IMG/VR virus record: IMGVR_UViG_3300005253_000077
Location: 1-36,079 of that record
DNA length: 36,079 nucleotides
From: a virus
Reading direction: 5' to 3' (one strand)
Positions 6,965-15,313 of this stretch are shown piece by piece. The notes beneath the pieces are model-generated. The model made no database searches. It saw nothing but the letters and a program-made list of their open reading frames with translations, and was not told where the DNA came from. The first letter of the stretch is position 1. Each line of letters starts with the position of its first letter. The translations under genes and the position numbers were made by a program.

Positions 6965-9041
6965 AGTTAAAGAGGTCGACTTCCTCAAAATCTTCTCGCT
7001 GCAGCAGACGCGCCGGCGCAGCCGGCCGACGAGCTTCCAGGAGTTCTTACGGATCACCCTTCAGTCGGAGTGGATGGCGGTCTCCATTCTCCGGATCGCT
7101 GATGCGATCATGTTCAACGGCTGGAAGATCGTCGACAAGCGAACCAAGAAACCCATTGAAGACCCTGACGCTCCGGTCGTCTCAATCTTCACCACTCCGA
7201 ACCTTGCGAGCACCTGGCACCAGTTCATCGAGGAGCTCGTCTGGTTCTGGATGGCGACGGGGAATGCGTTCATCTGGAAGCGCAGAAGCGCCGAAGGAAC
7301 GGCACCGTTTCAGCTTTGGTTGCTAGACCCCGTGCGCGTGACAGTCGTGCCAGACCCAGTAAACTTCATCAGCCACTATGAGCTGCTCGCGTCCACTGGA
7401 AACAAGAATGCACGGTTCGAGCTCGAGGTGATTGAGCATGTTCGCTTCGGTAACCCATTCGATCCATATCTCGGGCTGGGCAGGGTTGAGGCAAACCCGC
7501 GCATGTATCGGGTAGACGACGCGGCTGCATCCTACGCTGAAAACTTCTTTGAGAATGACGCGAGCCCGGGCCTCGTACTTCAGACAGCAGGCCGCCTTCA
7601 TCCGTCGACACTGAATCACCTTAAAGAGCAATTCGAGGAGCAGCACAAGGGACATAGGCGGTCACATGGGCTGTCGATCTTAGAGGAAGGCTTAACGATC
7701 GAGAAGGGCCTGACCTCGATGCCGCGCGAAGCTCAGTTTCTCGAAACTCGGAAAACAATCCGTGAATCCATCCTGGGCGTCATGGGAGTTCAGCCGCTTC
7801 AAGCCGGAATCACTGAAGGCGCGAACCGCGCGACGGCATTCGTTCAGATGCGCCTGTTTCAGAAGCACACTATCGCACCACTACTCAAGCGTCTGCAGCT
7901 CAACTTCAGCAAGATCGCCGCGAACTTTGGGCCGTTCGCCTTTGTGTTCGACGAGATGGTTCAAGAGGACAACCTCGAGGACGCCCAGATCGCGCAGCAA
8001 TACTTCGCGGTTGGCGCGATCACCCCGAACGAGATCAGGGTCATCTACGCTGGGCTGCCGAAGGTCGAAAACAATCCTGCCATGGATGACTTTTACTTCC
8101 AGGGTGGGCTATTCAAGGTTGGTGAAGAGCAAGCGATCCCGTTCGGTGCTTCGACGGAAGGAGATACGCCGGCCGAACCGGGTGCCGAGCTGCCCGAGTT
8201 GCCTGCAGAGCCTGAGGCGAAGGCGCCACAGGGTACGCCATTACAGCAGCGGGTGCTTCGTCATTACAGGATTCGCCAGGCATCACAGACCGTCAATATC
8301 CGGATGCAGGTTCGTCGCTTCTTCCGGTCGCAGGGTGACGCGGTTATCAAGCGGCTCCTGACGGGTGAGGCGAGGAGCTTCACAAAGGGCGTCGACGACA
8401 TCTTCAACACCGAACAGGACGATCGGATCTGGCGGCAGACCATGCGCTCGATCTTCACGGGCACTGTGCTCGAGGAATTCACCCTCACGTCGCGGCTGAT
8501 GGGACTTGAGGACCGACCGGGCCGGCTGCCCTTTGAGCCCGGTGAAGCCAACTTCGAGCAGCGCATCGACCGGCTGGCGTCGAAGGTGACCAGGGTAAGC
8601 CAAGCGACTAAAGAGAGGCTGGATGTAGTTGTGGCAGAAGGCATCAGGCTCGGGCTCAATCCATCGGCGATCGCTAACGGCGCACCAGACCAGGGTTACG
8701 CTGGTATTCGTGGAATCTTCGAGGGAGAGTTCGCGCAGAACCGGGCACAGCTCATCGCGCGCACGGAGTCAGCCAAGGCGCTCGAGCAAGCGAACACGGC
8801 AGTCTATAAGGGGCTCGGCGTGACGGTGTGCGATGTGATCGGCTGCGAGGATTCGGAGATCGTGCCGGGTCAGAAGTGGGGATGCAATAGCCGAGGCATT
8901 CCGATCGATGAGGCCGCCATGATCGAGTTTCACCCGAACCATAAGGGCGCGATCGTCCCGAGGGTGAGCAAGGCGGCCGACATTCAGGTCATCATGGCTT
9001 CCATGCTGCCGGGGCCAAAGAAGAGCAAGCCTAAAGCCTGA
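6912..9041 (+). CDS. Portal protein fused to a MuF-like minor head protein
   Basis: The 709-aa product begins with an HK97-type portal domain (about residues 30-420, including WMATGNAFIW and LGVMGVQPLQAG segments typical of the family). It forms the dodecameric gate at one capsid vertex. A Pro/Glu-rich linker (about 425-455) leads to a helical region and a C-terminal MuF/gp7-like end (ARTESAKALEQAN, then CNSRG and HPNHKGAIVP). These are usually two genes, so the fusion is notable. I chose 6912 because GGAGAAACG precedes it. The frame is open from 6855 inside terL. The last segment resembles the end of the protein at 29607. Confidence 0.85.
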   Translation: MLQEMAALVRRASRLYARVKEVDFLKIFSLQQTRRRSRPTSFQEFLRITLQSEWMAVSILRIADAIMFNGWKIVDKRTKKPIEDPDAPVVSIFTTPNLASTWHQFIEELVWFWMATGNAFIWKRRSAEGTAPFQLWLLDPVRVTVVPDPVNFISHYELLASTGNKNARFELEVIEHVRFGNPFDPYLGLGRVEANPRMYRVDDAAASYAENFFENDASPGLVLQTAGRLHPSTLNHLKEQFEEQHKGHRRSHGLSILEEGLTIEKGLTSMPREAQFLETRKTIRESILGVMGVQPLQAGITEGANRATAFVQMRLFQKHTIAPLLKRLQLNFSKIAANFGPFAFVFDEMVQEDNLEDAQIAQQYFAVGAITPNEIRVIYAGLPKVENNPAMDDFYFQGGLFKVGEEQAIPFGASTEGDTPAEPGAELPELPAEPEAKAPQGTPLQQRVLRHYRIRQASQTVNIRMQVRRFFRSQGDAVIKRLLTGEARSFTKGVDDIFNTEQDDRIWRQTMRSIFTGTVLEEFTLTSRLMGLEDRPGRLPFEPGEANFEQRIDRLASKVTRVSQATKERLDVVVAEGIRLGLNPSAIANGAPDQGYAGIRGIFEGEFAQNRAQLIARTESAKALEQANTAVYKGLGVTVCDVIGCEDSEIVPGQKWGCNSRGIPIDEAAMIEFHPNHKGAIVPRVSKAADIQVIMASMLPGPKKSKPKA

Positions 9042-9268
9042 TGGCAACGATCACGTCCTTCTCGCCCCGGGGAGTCAGAACGATGTCCGTCAGCGATGAG
9101 GAGCGGTCAATCATTCACCACTGGCGTCGGATTACAAAGCGTGGACAGCTCATTCTGGCGAAACTAGACGGTCGGCTCGACAACTGCGAAGTGAAGGTGC
9201 AGCATAACAGGTCGTCTTTTATGGGCTCAGTGGACCCAGGGCTTGACAGTGGTGATACCGACGATTAG
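9041..9268 (+). CDS. Small hypothetical protein (75 aa)
   Basis: The ATG at 9041 overlaps the portal stop (TGATG). An alternative ATG at 9083 has a better binding site (GGGGAG, 9 bases upstream) and would give 61 residues. The product has a helical DEERSIIHHWRRITKRGQ segment and an acidic tail. No family recognised. The -35 box of a good promoter lies within its last codons. Confidence 0.5.
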   Translation: MATITSFSPRGVRTMSVSDEERSIIHHWRRITKRGQLILAKLDGRLDNCEVKVQHNRSSFMGSVDPGLDSGDTDD

Positions 9269-9271
9269 TAT
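9243..9271 (+). promoter_or_regulatory. Sigma70-like promoter upstream of the head genes
   Basis: TTGACA (9243-9248), a 17-base spacer and TAGTAT (9266-9271) form a near-consensus promoter. Transcription would begin near 9278. It faces the prohead protease gene but an intrinsic terminator lies between them. Confidence 0.7.
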
Positions 9272-9277
9272 CGTTTG

Positions 9278-9383
9278 AACGGGCCCACCAGGGCCTCAAA
9301 AATCGAAGCAGATAAAAACGCCTGAGGGCGGTTGAGTCGAACCTAAGCGGAAGCTGGGGCGGCGCGACCGCCCTCTTTTTTTT
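9278..9383 (+). ncRNA. Candidate small RNA or attenuating leader
   Basis: The interval from the predicted start site to the terminator's T-run is about 106 bases and holds no credible ORF. Three hairpins can be drawn: GGCCC/GGGCC (9282-9295, loop ACCA), CGCC/GGCG (9319-9330, loop TGAG) and the terminator stem (9357-9373). The sequence GGGCGG occurs at 9326-9331 and 9357-9362, and either copy can pair with CCGCCC at 9368-9373. A switch between terminator and anti-terminator, or a stable small RNA, is therefore possible. No known riboswitch class is recognised. Confidence 0.4.
9357..9383 (+). terminator. Intrinsic terminator before the prohead protease gene
   Basis: A 6-bp GC stem, GGGCGG / CCGCCC with loop CGCGA (9357-9373), is followed by TC and eight T residues (9376-9383). 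It is the only clear intrinsic terminator seen in the window. It could end transcription of the packaging operon or of the short leader from the 9243 promoter. Confidence 0.8.
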
Positions 9384-9401
9384 GACGATGGAGGGCATCG
9401 C

Positions 9402-10268
9402 ATGGAAAAGAACATCTTCCTGGAAGCGAAAGCGGTCGGGGTCGATTCAAAGGCAGGCACCGTCACCGGTTTCGCAACCGTCAAAGAAGTGGATCGCCAC
9501 GGCGATCTGATGTTGCCGACGGCCTTCAACGATACGCTCGAAAACTTCAAGAAGAATCCAGTCCTTTGCTGGTGCCATGATCTGCAAGCTCTGCCGATTG
9601 GCAAAGTGATCAGCATTGATGTTCGGGAAGAAGGGGTCAAGTTCACCGCCAAGTTCGCAAGCTCGAAATTCGCGCAAGAGATTCTGCAGCTCTTTAAAGA
9701 GAAAATCCTGCGAGCATTTAGCGTTCAGTTCATTCCCAAGAAAACCCGCGACCCGAGCGACGAGGAGAAGACTCTTCACGGTGACGAACTCGGCAATGTT
9801 ATCGAGAAGGCCGATCTGCTCGAGATCAGTCCGGTTACCGTGCCGGCCGTGGTGAATGCGTTGACCACGAAAGGCTTTGGTTCTGAAGTCAAGCGACTTC
9901 ACGGCTGGTATGCAACGGAGCAAGGCAAGGCTGAAGCTGAAGCCGAGGAAGTCAAAGAGGATGACCCCGAACCCGACAGCAAGACCGTTCACGATCACGT
10001 CCGGGCAGCTCAGGAGTTCATCGCCCAGTCCGGACAATCGTTGAACGGTGCCAAAGAACAGATCGATCTGGCGGTCGAGATTCTGAATGCCGACGAGGAA
10101 CCGGCTGAAGAGCCGGGCGATGAGGGGTCGGGGCACGAAGAAGAGGAGAAGCCCGACCAAGAGCAGGCGAGCGCAAAGGATCAGGCATCGTTTGACACAC
10201 TGTTAAAAAACATCGAGTCGGATTTGACTTCCCTTGAGAAGCAGCCGGCTCACCAGGGAGGAAACTGA
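9402..10268 (+). CDS. Prohead protease (HK97 gp4-like, peptidase U35 type)
   Basis: The 288-aa product cleaves the capsid precursor's scaffold segment during head maturation. Typical landmarks are DRHGDLMLP (31-39), the likely catalytic His59 in CWCHD, Ser107 in LRAFSVQF and Glu141 in LLEISPV. The C-terminal third is very acidic and helical, longer than the protease core needs, and could add to scaffolding before self-cleavage. GGAGGGC lies just upstream of the ATG. It sits directly before the capsid gene, as usual. Confidence 0.88.
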   Translation: MEKNIFLEAKAVGVDSKAGTVTGFATVKEVDRHGDLMLPTAFNDTLENFKKNPVLCWCHDLQALPIGKVISIDVREEGVKFTAKFASSKFAQEILQLFKEKILRAFSVQFIPKKTRDPSDEEKTLHGDELGNVIEKADLLEISPVTVPAVVNALTTKGFGSEVKRLHGWYATEQGKAEAEAEEVKEDDPEPDSKTVHDHVRAAQEFIAQSGQSLNGAKEQIDLAVEILNADEEPAEEPGDEGSGHEEEEKPDQEQASAKDQASFDTLLKNIESDLTSLEKQPAHQGGN

Positions 10269-10269
10269 C

Positions 10270-11460
10270 ATGGATAAAGCAACGCTCAAGCGGCTCGAGG
10301 ACGTCCTCCGTGGGGTGAGCGGACAGATCAAGCTGCTCCAGAAGGAAAAGATCGGTAGCACGGCCGCGCTCGAGGCGTTAGGTGAGGAGATGGAGAAGCG
10401 GTTGCGCGAGCAGATCATGACGGAAGTGCTGCAAAAGCTGCCGGGCGACAGGATGGTTGATCTTCACGGCAAGGCTGCGGCAAGCCGGAAGCGGCTGAAT
10501 GAGCAGTGCCACTTCATGCTGCAACACGAACAGGCTCGCAAAGCTCCCCAGACGGAGATGAAGGCGCTCGGGCTGGACGTTGGAAGCGCCGGCGGCTTCC
10601 TGGTGGCCGAAGAGTTCCGGGCCGAGGTTCAGCGGAAGCTGATCAAGCGGTCAGTGATTCGACCGAACACCCGCGTCTTCACTGGCGTCGGGAAGAAGGG
10701 CACCCTTCCGCAGGAGACCGGGACGGTCAATACGACCTGGGAGAACGAGAACGTCAAGGGCACGGAGAACACGAATCCGAAGTTTGGGGCCCTGTCCTGG
10801 AACCTGAACAAGCTCCGGGTGCTCGAGAAGATCAGCGATGAGCTAGTCATGAACTCGGAGGTCGATATCGTCGATCTGGTCACCGACCTGATCGCCGAGC
10901 AGATCGAGGTCGAAGAGGACAAGGTGTTCATGAACGGTTCAGGGTCGAACCGGCCGAGCGGGTTGCGGCTCCTTGCGAACGTCGGGTCGCGTGCCTTGAC
11001 GGGTGCGCTGGACTATGACTTCTTCGTGGACCTCAAACACGATCTCTTGAGTCAGTACCGCCGGGGCGGGACCTGGCTGATGGAGAACACCATCCTTGCG
11101 TTGACGGCGAAGGTCAAAGACTCGAATGGGTTGCCGATCTTTGTGAGCCTCAATTCGTTTGGTAGCTTTACCACGGAAAACACCCCGGTCAACACTGTCG
11201 GGTTTATCCTTGGTTCGCCGGTGCTTGAGCAAAACAACATCCCGACCAATCTGGGAGCAGGTTCGGATGAGTCGGAAATCTGGTTCACCGACCTGATGAA
11301 GTCGTACATCATCTTTGATGGTGGAACGATGGAAGTCAGCTCGACGACCGAAGGCTTCGAGACCTTCGAGTCAGACCAGATCGGGATCAAGGCGAAGATG
11401 TTCGTCGACGGTAAGGGTAACATCGCCGAGGCCGCAGTGAAGGGCACGGCGGTCAAATAA
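10270..11460 (+). CDS. Major capsid protein (HK97 fold)
   Basis: The start at 10270 follows GGGAGGAAACTGAC. The frame extends to 10234 but that would overlap the protease. The 396-aa product begins with a coiled-coil delta-type region (about residues 1-90), the part the protease removes. The mature shell domain follows: GSAGGFLVAEEF, the E-loop region around WENENVKGTENT, then ISDELVMNSEVDIVDLV. This pattern is characteristic of the HK97 capsid family. No cross-linking residues are proposed. Confidence 0.92.
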   Translation: MDKATLKRLEDVLRGVSGQIKLLQKEKIGSTAALEALGEEMEKRLREQIMTEVLQKLPGDRMVDLHGKAAASRKRLNEQCHFMLQHEQARKAPQTEMKALGLDVGSAGGFLVAEEFRAEVQRKLIKRSVIRPNTRVFTGVGKKGTLPQETGTVNTTWENENVKGTENTNPKFGALSWNLNKLRVLEKISDELVMNSEVDIVDLVTDLIAEQIEVEEDKVFMNGSGSNRPSGLRLLANVGSRALTGALDYDFFVDLKHDLLSQYRRGGTWLMENTILALTAKVKDSNGLPIFVSLNSFGSFTTENTPVNTVGFILGSPVLEQNNIPTNLGAGSDESEIWFTDLMKSYIIFDGGTMEVSSTTEGFETFESDQIGIKAKMFVDGKGNIAEAAVKGTAVK

Positions 11461-11484
11461 CGGGGCCACAAGGAGGCTTTTGAT

Positions 11485-11916
11485 ATGAGTCAAGCAACAG
11501 GATCAATCAGTCAGGGAACGATCCAGGAACAGACTAAGACCCTCCAGGGCCTGCGTCCCGTGGCGCTTACCGCAACCGTGAACGGGATCGTGTTGGATCG
11601 AAGCACTTTCCAGGCTTTGCTGTTAGTCCTCAGTGTCGGGGCGATCTCGGGAACGCCGACCCTCGACGTGAAGGTGCAGCACGGCACGGAGAGCGACGGC
11701 TCGGACATGGTCGACGCAGTTGCCGGCCCTCTGCCGGGCAGCGGCGTGACCTTCGCTCAGATCACCACGGCGAACCAGGACGCGATCGAGCTCCTGGTCG
11801 ACGTGCGGAAGCTCAATCAATTCGTCAGGCCCGTGTTCACCGTCGGGGGTGGATCACCGAACCTCGTGACATCGCTGATCGCGGTGCTCTCGGGTGCTGA
11901 CAACTACCCGGCATAA
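11485..11916 (+). CDS. Putative capsid decoration or head-associated protein (143 aa)
   Basis: The product is beta-rich, with VNGIVLDRSTFQALLLVLSVG followed by VKVQHGTESDGSDM. This resembles small structural proteins often found right after phage capsid genes. Position and composition support a head-surface or stabilising role, but no defining motif exists. An AAGGAGGC site precedes the ATG. Confidence 0.5.
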   Translation: MSQATGSISQGTIQEQTKTLQGLRPVALTATVNGIVLDRSTFQALLLVLSVGAISGTPTLDVKVQHGTESDGSDMVDAVAGPLPGSGVTFAQITTANQDAIELLVDVRKLNQFVRPVFTVGGGSPNLVTSLIAVLSGADNYPA

Positions 11917-11926
11917 GGAGGAAACC

Positions 11927-12145
11927 ATGAAGCTCGTAGTCAAAGACAAGTGCGTTGTGAACGAGAGTTTTCAGGTGGGTGACCCACCGCATGTTCGGGA
12001 AAAGTCTCGCAAGTTTCTGGCTGGACAAGAGTTCGAGGTGAGTGAGGCCCGGGGTAAGCAGCTCCTGGGCATCACCCCTTGCACGGTGCAGCCGGCCGGC
12101 CTGGTCGCTCAGGTGAAAGAGAAGCTCAAGAAGGTCAAGAAGTAA
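11927..12145 (+). CDS. Small hypothetical head-region protein (72 aa)
   Basis: The ATG at 11927 is preceded by the strong site AAGGAGGAAACC. The frame runs to 11894 but that portion lies inside the preceding gene. The product starts with beta-type sequence, contains a FLAGQEFEVSEARGKQLL stretch and ends in a Lys-rich tail. Short proteins of this kind are common between capsid and connector genes. Function unknown. Confidence 0.65.
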   Translation: MKLVVKDKCVVNESFQVGDPPHVREKSRKFLAGQEFEVSEARGKQLLGITPCTVQPAGLVAQVKEKLKKVKK

Positions 12146-12169
12146 CAGGGCCGACGGAGCAGCGGGTGG

Positions 12170-12754
12170 ATGGCGGACTATGTAACGCTTGTCGAGGTCA
12201 AGAACCATATAAGCCTCGAACAAGATTCGACGGAGCAGGACACCAAACTGACCGCCATGATCAAGCAAGCGCAGAAGGCCATCGAGACCTGGACCGGGAC
12301 ATGGTGGGACGCTCGAACCAAGACCATTCAGACCGAAGCGACTCACAGACGTCAGATCAAGCTGTTCATGCCGGCCCGGATCATCAGCCTTACCAGCGTC
12401 ACGGACGGGGTCGAGGGCGGGACTCAGACGGGCACGGTGATTCTAGCAGCGGACCTTCGGGTTTACGAGACATACATCGAAAGAAGCGGGAGGGTATTTT
12501 GGAGCGACGAGCAACTGGACATCGAGGTGGTGGGGAGCTTCGGGTACACGGTGGTGCCCGACGACATCAAGGTTCTCACCCTCGAGACCATCGGTATTCT
12601 GGCGGCCATGAAGCAGAAGTCGTTCACTCAGGACGATGGAGTCGAGCGCACGGTCTTACTGAACGCACTCCCGACCTGGGTCAAGGAGATCATCCAATCT
12701 CGCCGGATGCACAACTTCGTCAATCAGCCGTGGCTGATCACCCCGGTCGAGTAG
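12170..12754 (+). CDS. Head-tail connector protein (HK97 gp6-like)
   Basis: The 194-aa product begins VTLVEVKNHISLEQ, then TKLTAMIKQAQKAIETWTG, the layout of the gp6/gp15-type adaptor family that forms a ring under the portal. The helical core and C-terminal region also fit. Its place after the capsid genes and before the tail tube is the standard one. Confidence 0.75.
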   Translation: MADYVTLVEVKNHISLEQDSTEQDTKLTAMIKQAQKAIETWTGTWWDARTKTIQTEATHRRQIKLFMPARIISLTSVTDGVEGGTQTGTVILAADLRVYETYIERSGRVFWSDEQLDIEVVGSFGYTVVPDDIKVLTLETIGILAAMKQKSFTQDDGVERTVLLNALPTWVKEIIQSRRMHNFVNQPWLITPVE

Positions 12755-13234
12755 ATGGGGCTATGGGCGAACACGATCAACAAGCTGCAGGACGTCTTGG
12801 AAGCGAACATTGCGTCGGGGCAGCCGTTGCAAGTGTTCAGGGATTTAGTGGTCGGGGAGCAAGAGGCGGTGACGTCATTGAAGCCGCCGTTTCTCTGGTT
12901 GCATCTGGACACCGACCCGATCATCGAGGACTGGCACGCAGCGAAGGACCGGAAGCAAGCGGAGTTCACTTGTCTGGTGCATGTGGTCGTACCAATCAGG
13001 AAGGCCGCGAGACCTTACGGAGTGGAGGGCGATTCGGCCCAGTTCGGTGTGTTAGTGGGGCTGGCTGACGTGATGAACGTCATCGACAGCAACCGGTCCG
13101 CGATCATAGCTTCAGATCTCGACAATGTCGACATGAATCTAGGTGTGAGGGCCGTAGTCAATCAGGGCAACAAGGACATGAACGCGATCATCGCCGTTAC
13201 CTTCCTGCAGCAGTACGGTGCAGGTGGACGGTAG
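12755..13234 (+). CDS. Putative neck or tail-completion protein (159 aa)
   Basis: The ATG follows the connector's TAG with no gap. The product is mixed alpha/beta with a helical start and beta strands around FTCLVHVVVPI. In siphoviruses this slot, between connector and tail tube, usually encodes a head-closure or tail-terminator protein. I infer that role from position and size only. Confidence 0.5.
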   Translation: MGLWANTINKLQDVLEANIASGQPLQVFRDLVVGEQEAVTSLKPPFLWLHLDTDPIIEDWHAAKDRKQAEFTCLVHVVVPIRKAARPYGVEGDSAQFGVLVGLADVMNVIDSNRSAIIASDLDNVDMNLGVRAVVNQGNKDMNAIIAVTFLQQYGAGGR

Positions 13235-13245
13235 AGGAGGGAACC

Positions 13246-13479
13246 GTGGCGGTTAAAGAGGGATCGAACAAAGCAATCTTCGGAGCGGAAACGAAAGGCC
13301 CGGTCAAGATCGAGTATGTCGGCCCGAAGGATGAGGTCTACATGCCGGCCGATGTGCGGCTACCCGGCGGGCATACGTCTCGCCACACCGTCTTCACGAA
13401 GGGGAAGGCTGTCGAAGTCGCGGGCCCGATGGCTGCGGAGCTTCTCAAGCAGCCGGACAAGTTCAAGGCGGTGAGCTGA
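13246..13479 (+). CDS. Small hypothetical tail-region protein (77 aa), GTG start
   Basis: GTG start behind GAGGAGGGAACC. The product is strand-rich with a helical end (EVAGPMAAELLKQPDKF). Small proteins of this type recur among phage neck and tail genes, but I do not know a function. It lies directly upstream of the tail tube gene. Confidence 0.65.
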   Translation: MAVKEGSNKAIFGAETKGPVKIEYVGPKDEVYMPADVRLPGGHTSRHTVFTKGKAVEVAGPMAAELLKQPDKFKAVS

Positions 13480-13480
13480 T

Positions 13481-14437
13481 ATGCCTCCGGGTCTAGGGCA
13501 TCTCGCATACCTCGCTGTCGTCAAAGAGTCGGTTTGGGGTACGAAGGTCGTCGCCGGCATGGACTTCCTCGAGTTCCTGAATGAGACTCTCGATGAGACG
13601 GTTGAAGAGAAGATAGTCCAGGGCATCAACAAGGGTCGCGTTCGGACCAAGCGCGTGCAGGGTGCGAAGACGATCGCAGGAGACATCAACTGGGAAGTGA
13701 ACGTCGAGGACGTCATCGGAGACATCATTAAGGGTATCCTGCCGACCGAGGTCTTTGTGGACGATGGCGGCGGCAACGGCGGTCAGCACACCTTCACCCC
13801 GGGCAACGTCCCGACGATCGGGCTTACGGTTCAGGTCGGAAGGGATACCGCAGTCCGTGACTTCTTCGGCGGGAAGGTCGGGGCTCTGGTGCTCAATGCG
13901 GCTTCCGGTGAGCTCCTACAAGCTACGGCCAGCATGGTGTTCAAGAATGCCGATTCGGGATCTGATCAGGCGGTCACCTATAGCACGCAGAAGCCGCTGG
14001 TCTATCACACCGGAGTCATTCAGATCGATGGGGTAGCCTTCGAGATCAGCGAATTCGCCTTGACGATCGCGGCGGGCCTGAAGCAAGATCGGCGTATCCT
14101 GGGGTCGAATCTTATCATCGAACCGCAGCCCGGAATGTACGAGGTCTCCGGGACCTTCCAGATCGCCTTTGACGATGAGGTTCAGATCAACAAGTTTCTG
14201 AATGGCACGGCGTCGAAGTTGTCCATCGATTTGACGGGTCCGTCGATCGGTACGACCGTCCGTCGGTTACGGCTGGTTGTACCCGAGGCCTTCTTTAACG
14301 GCGAAACGCCGAAGGTTGGCGGGGCGGATGAAGAGACTCGGATCACGATTCCGTTCATGGCTATCAAGACAGGGTCCGGGACGCCTGACGAGCTCGTTGA
14401 ACTCAAGCTCGATAACAGCCGGCAAAGCGTGTACTGA
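13481..14437 (+). CDS. Major tail tube protein
   Basis: The 318-aa product is beta-rich with the features of siphovirus tail tube subunits: an N-terminal strand region after LAVVKESVWGT, a central segment with DINWEVNVEDV, and repeated strand patterns to the end. Subunits stack in rings to form the DNA channel. It lies between neck genes and the tape measure block, the expected position. No extra Ig-like domain is obvious. Confidence 0.72.
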   Translation: MPPGLGHLAYLAVVKESVWGTKVVAGMDFLEFLNETLDETVEEKIVQGINKGRVRTKRVQGAKTIAGDINWEVNVEDVIGDIIKGILPTEVFVDDGGGNGGQHTFTPGNVPTIGLTVQVGRDTAVRDFFGGKVGALVLNAASGELLQATASMVFKNADSGSDQAVTYSTQKPLVYHTGVIQIDGVAFEISEFALTIAAGLKQDRRILGSNLIIEPQPGMYEVSGTFQIAFDDEVQINKFLNGTASKLSIDLTGPSIGTTVRRLRLVVPEAFFNGETPKVGGADEETRITIPFMAIKTGSGTPDELVELKLDNSRQSVY

Positions 14438-14502
14438 TGCAGGTCAAGAGCGCCGTGGTCGAGAGCTTCGAGACTCCCCGGATACATGGCACACTAATCT
14501 AG
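14437..14502 (+). CDS. Possible 21-aa peptide
   Basis: The ATG overlaps the tail tube stop (TGATG), and 21 codons follow to a TAG at 14500-14502. It occupies the small gap where tail chaperone genes are often found but is far too short for one. Only the coupling supports it. Confidence 0.2.
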   Translation: MQVKSAVVESFETPRIHGTLI

Positions 14503-14517
14503 GATCGGAGCGGCGGT

Positions 14518-15051
14518 ATGCCCGTAACGCTCAAATTCGAGATTGACAAGGCCGCCCAAAGGTCCATCAACCGCCTCAACCCGCGAGCCGTGGAAGATGC
14601 GTTACTGGAGGGCGGCCGTCAATTTAGAATCCTGATGCTCAGAGCTCTGGTGCAGTCCACTCAGAGATTGACCACCACAAGAACCGGCACGCTGGCGAGG
14701 TCCTGGCGATCGAAGCAGAAGCAGCCTGGCACGATTGAGTTTACGAACATCGCAAAATCCAGCGGAGCTCAGGGTATACCCTACGCCAGCTTCCTCGAGT
14801 TCGGCACCCGCCGACATCGGATCGTACCCCGATTCAAGAAGGCTTTACGGTGGAGACTGGGAAGCGGCCAGCCGGTCTCGTCATTCCAGGCGACCACGGC
14901 GCTCGCATCCAATCAGTTCGCATTCAGCAAGGGGCATTTTGTGGCCGGCATAAAGAAGCGGCTGATCTTCCTCAAGACATTCAGGAAGGAAGGCGCACAG
15001 TTGGGCGTGTTCGTGGGGAGGGCGATCGAGCGTGCTTTGGCAAAGACTTAA
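14518..15051 (+). CDS. HK97 gp10-like tail/neck protein (177 aa)
   Basis: The product is basic and contains YASFLEFGTRRH followed by IVPRFKKALRW, the hallmark segment of the HK97 gp10 family, in which the Glu-Phe-Gly-Thr turn is highly conserved. Members act at head-tail joining or tail termination. Here the gene comes after the tail tube gene rather than before it, a modest departure from usual order. GGAGCGG precedes the ATG. Confidence 0.75.
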   Translation: MPVTLKFEIDKAAQRSINRLNPRAVEDALLEGGRQFRILMLRALVQSTQRLTTTRTGTLARSWRSKQKQPGTIEFTNIAKSSGAQGIPYASFLEFGTRRHRIVPRFKKALRWRLGSGQPVSSFQATTALASNQFAFSKGHFVAGIKKRLIFLKTFRKEGAQLGVFVGRAIERALAKT

Positions 15052-15313
15052 AGAGATATATAGGAATCATCGAGCTGGCAACGCAGTCGTCGGCTCCGAG
15101 AAGGGCCCCCATCCGCTGATTCCGTCCCGGGGTGAGATGGCGATATTGAAACGTCTGATCATTCAAGGGAAGGGCCGGGTGTATGGTCCACGCTGGCACC
15201 GTGGAGCTGTCTACTGGGAAGGTCTCAGGGTAGGCGGGACACACCAGGAAGCCGTCGACTTCGCGCTCGAGCCGGAGTTCAGTCGAGTGAGTTTTAAGAT
15301 CGAGAGGGTCTGA
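15032..15313 (+). CDS. Hypothetical tail-region protein (93 aa), GTG start
   Basis: The GTG at 15032 lies 20 bases inside the gp10-like gene, behind GGGGAGGGCGATC, and the stop overlaps the tape measure ATG (TGATG). The product is basic with several aromatic residues (YGPRWHRGAVYWEG). Its place just before the tape measure is where a tail-assembly chaperone is expected, but no slippery site or chaperone motif is seen. Confidence 0.5.
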   Translation: MLWQRLKEIYRNHRAGNAVVGSEKGPHPLIPSRGEMAILKRLIIQGKGRVYGPRWHRGAVYWEGLRVGGTHQEAVDFALEPEFSRVSFKIERV

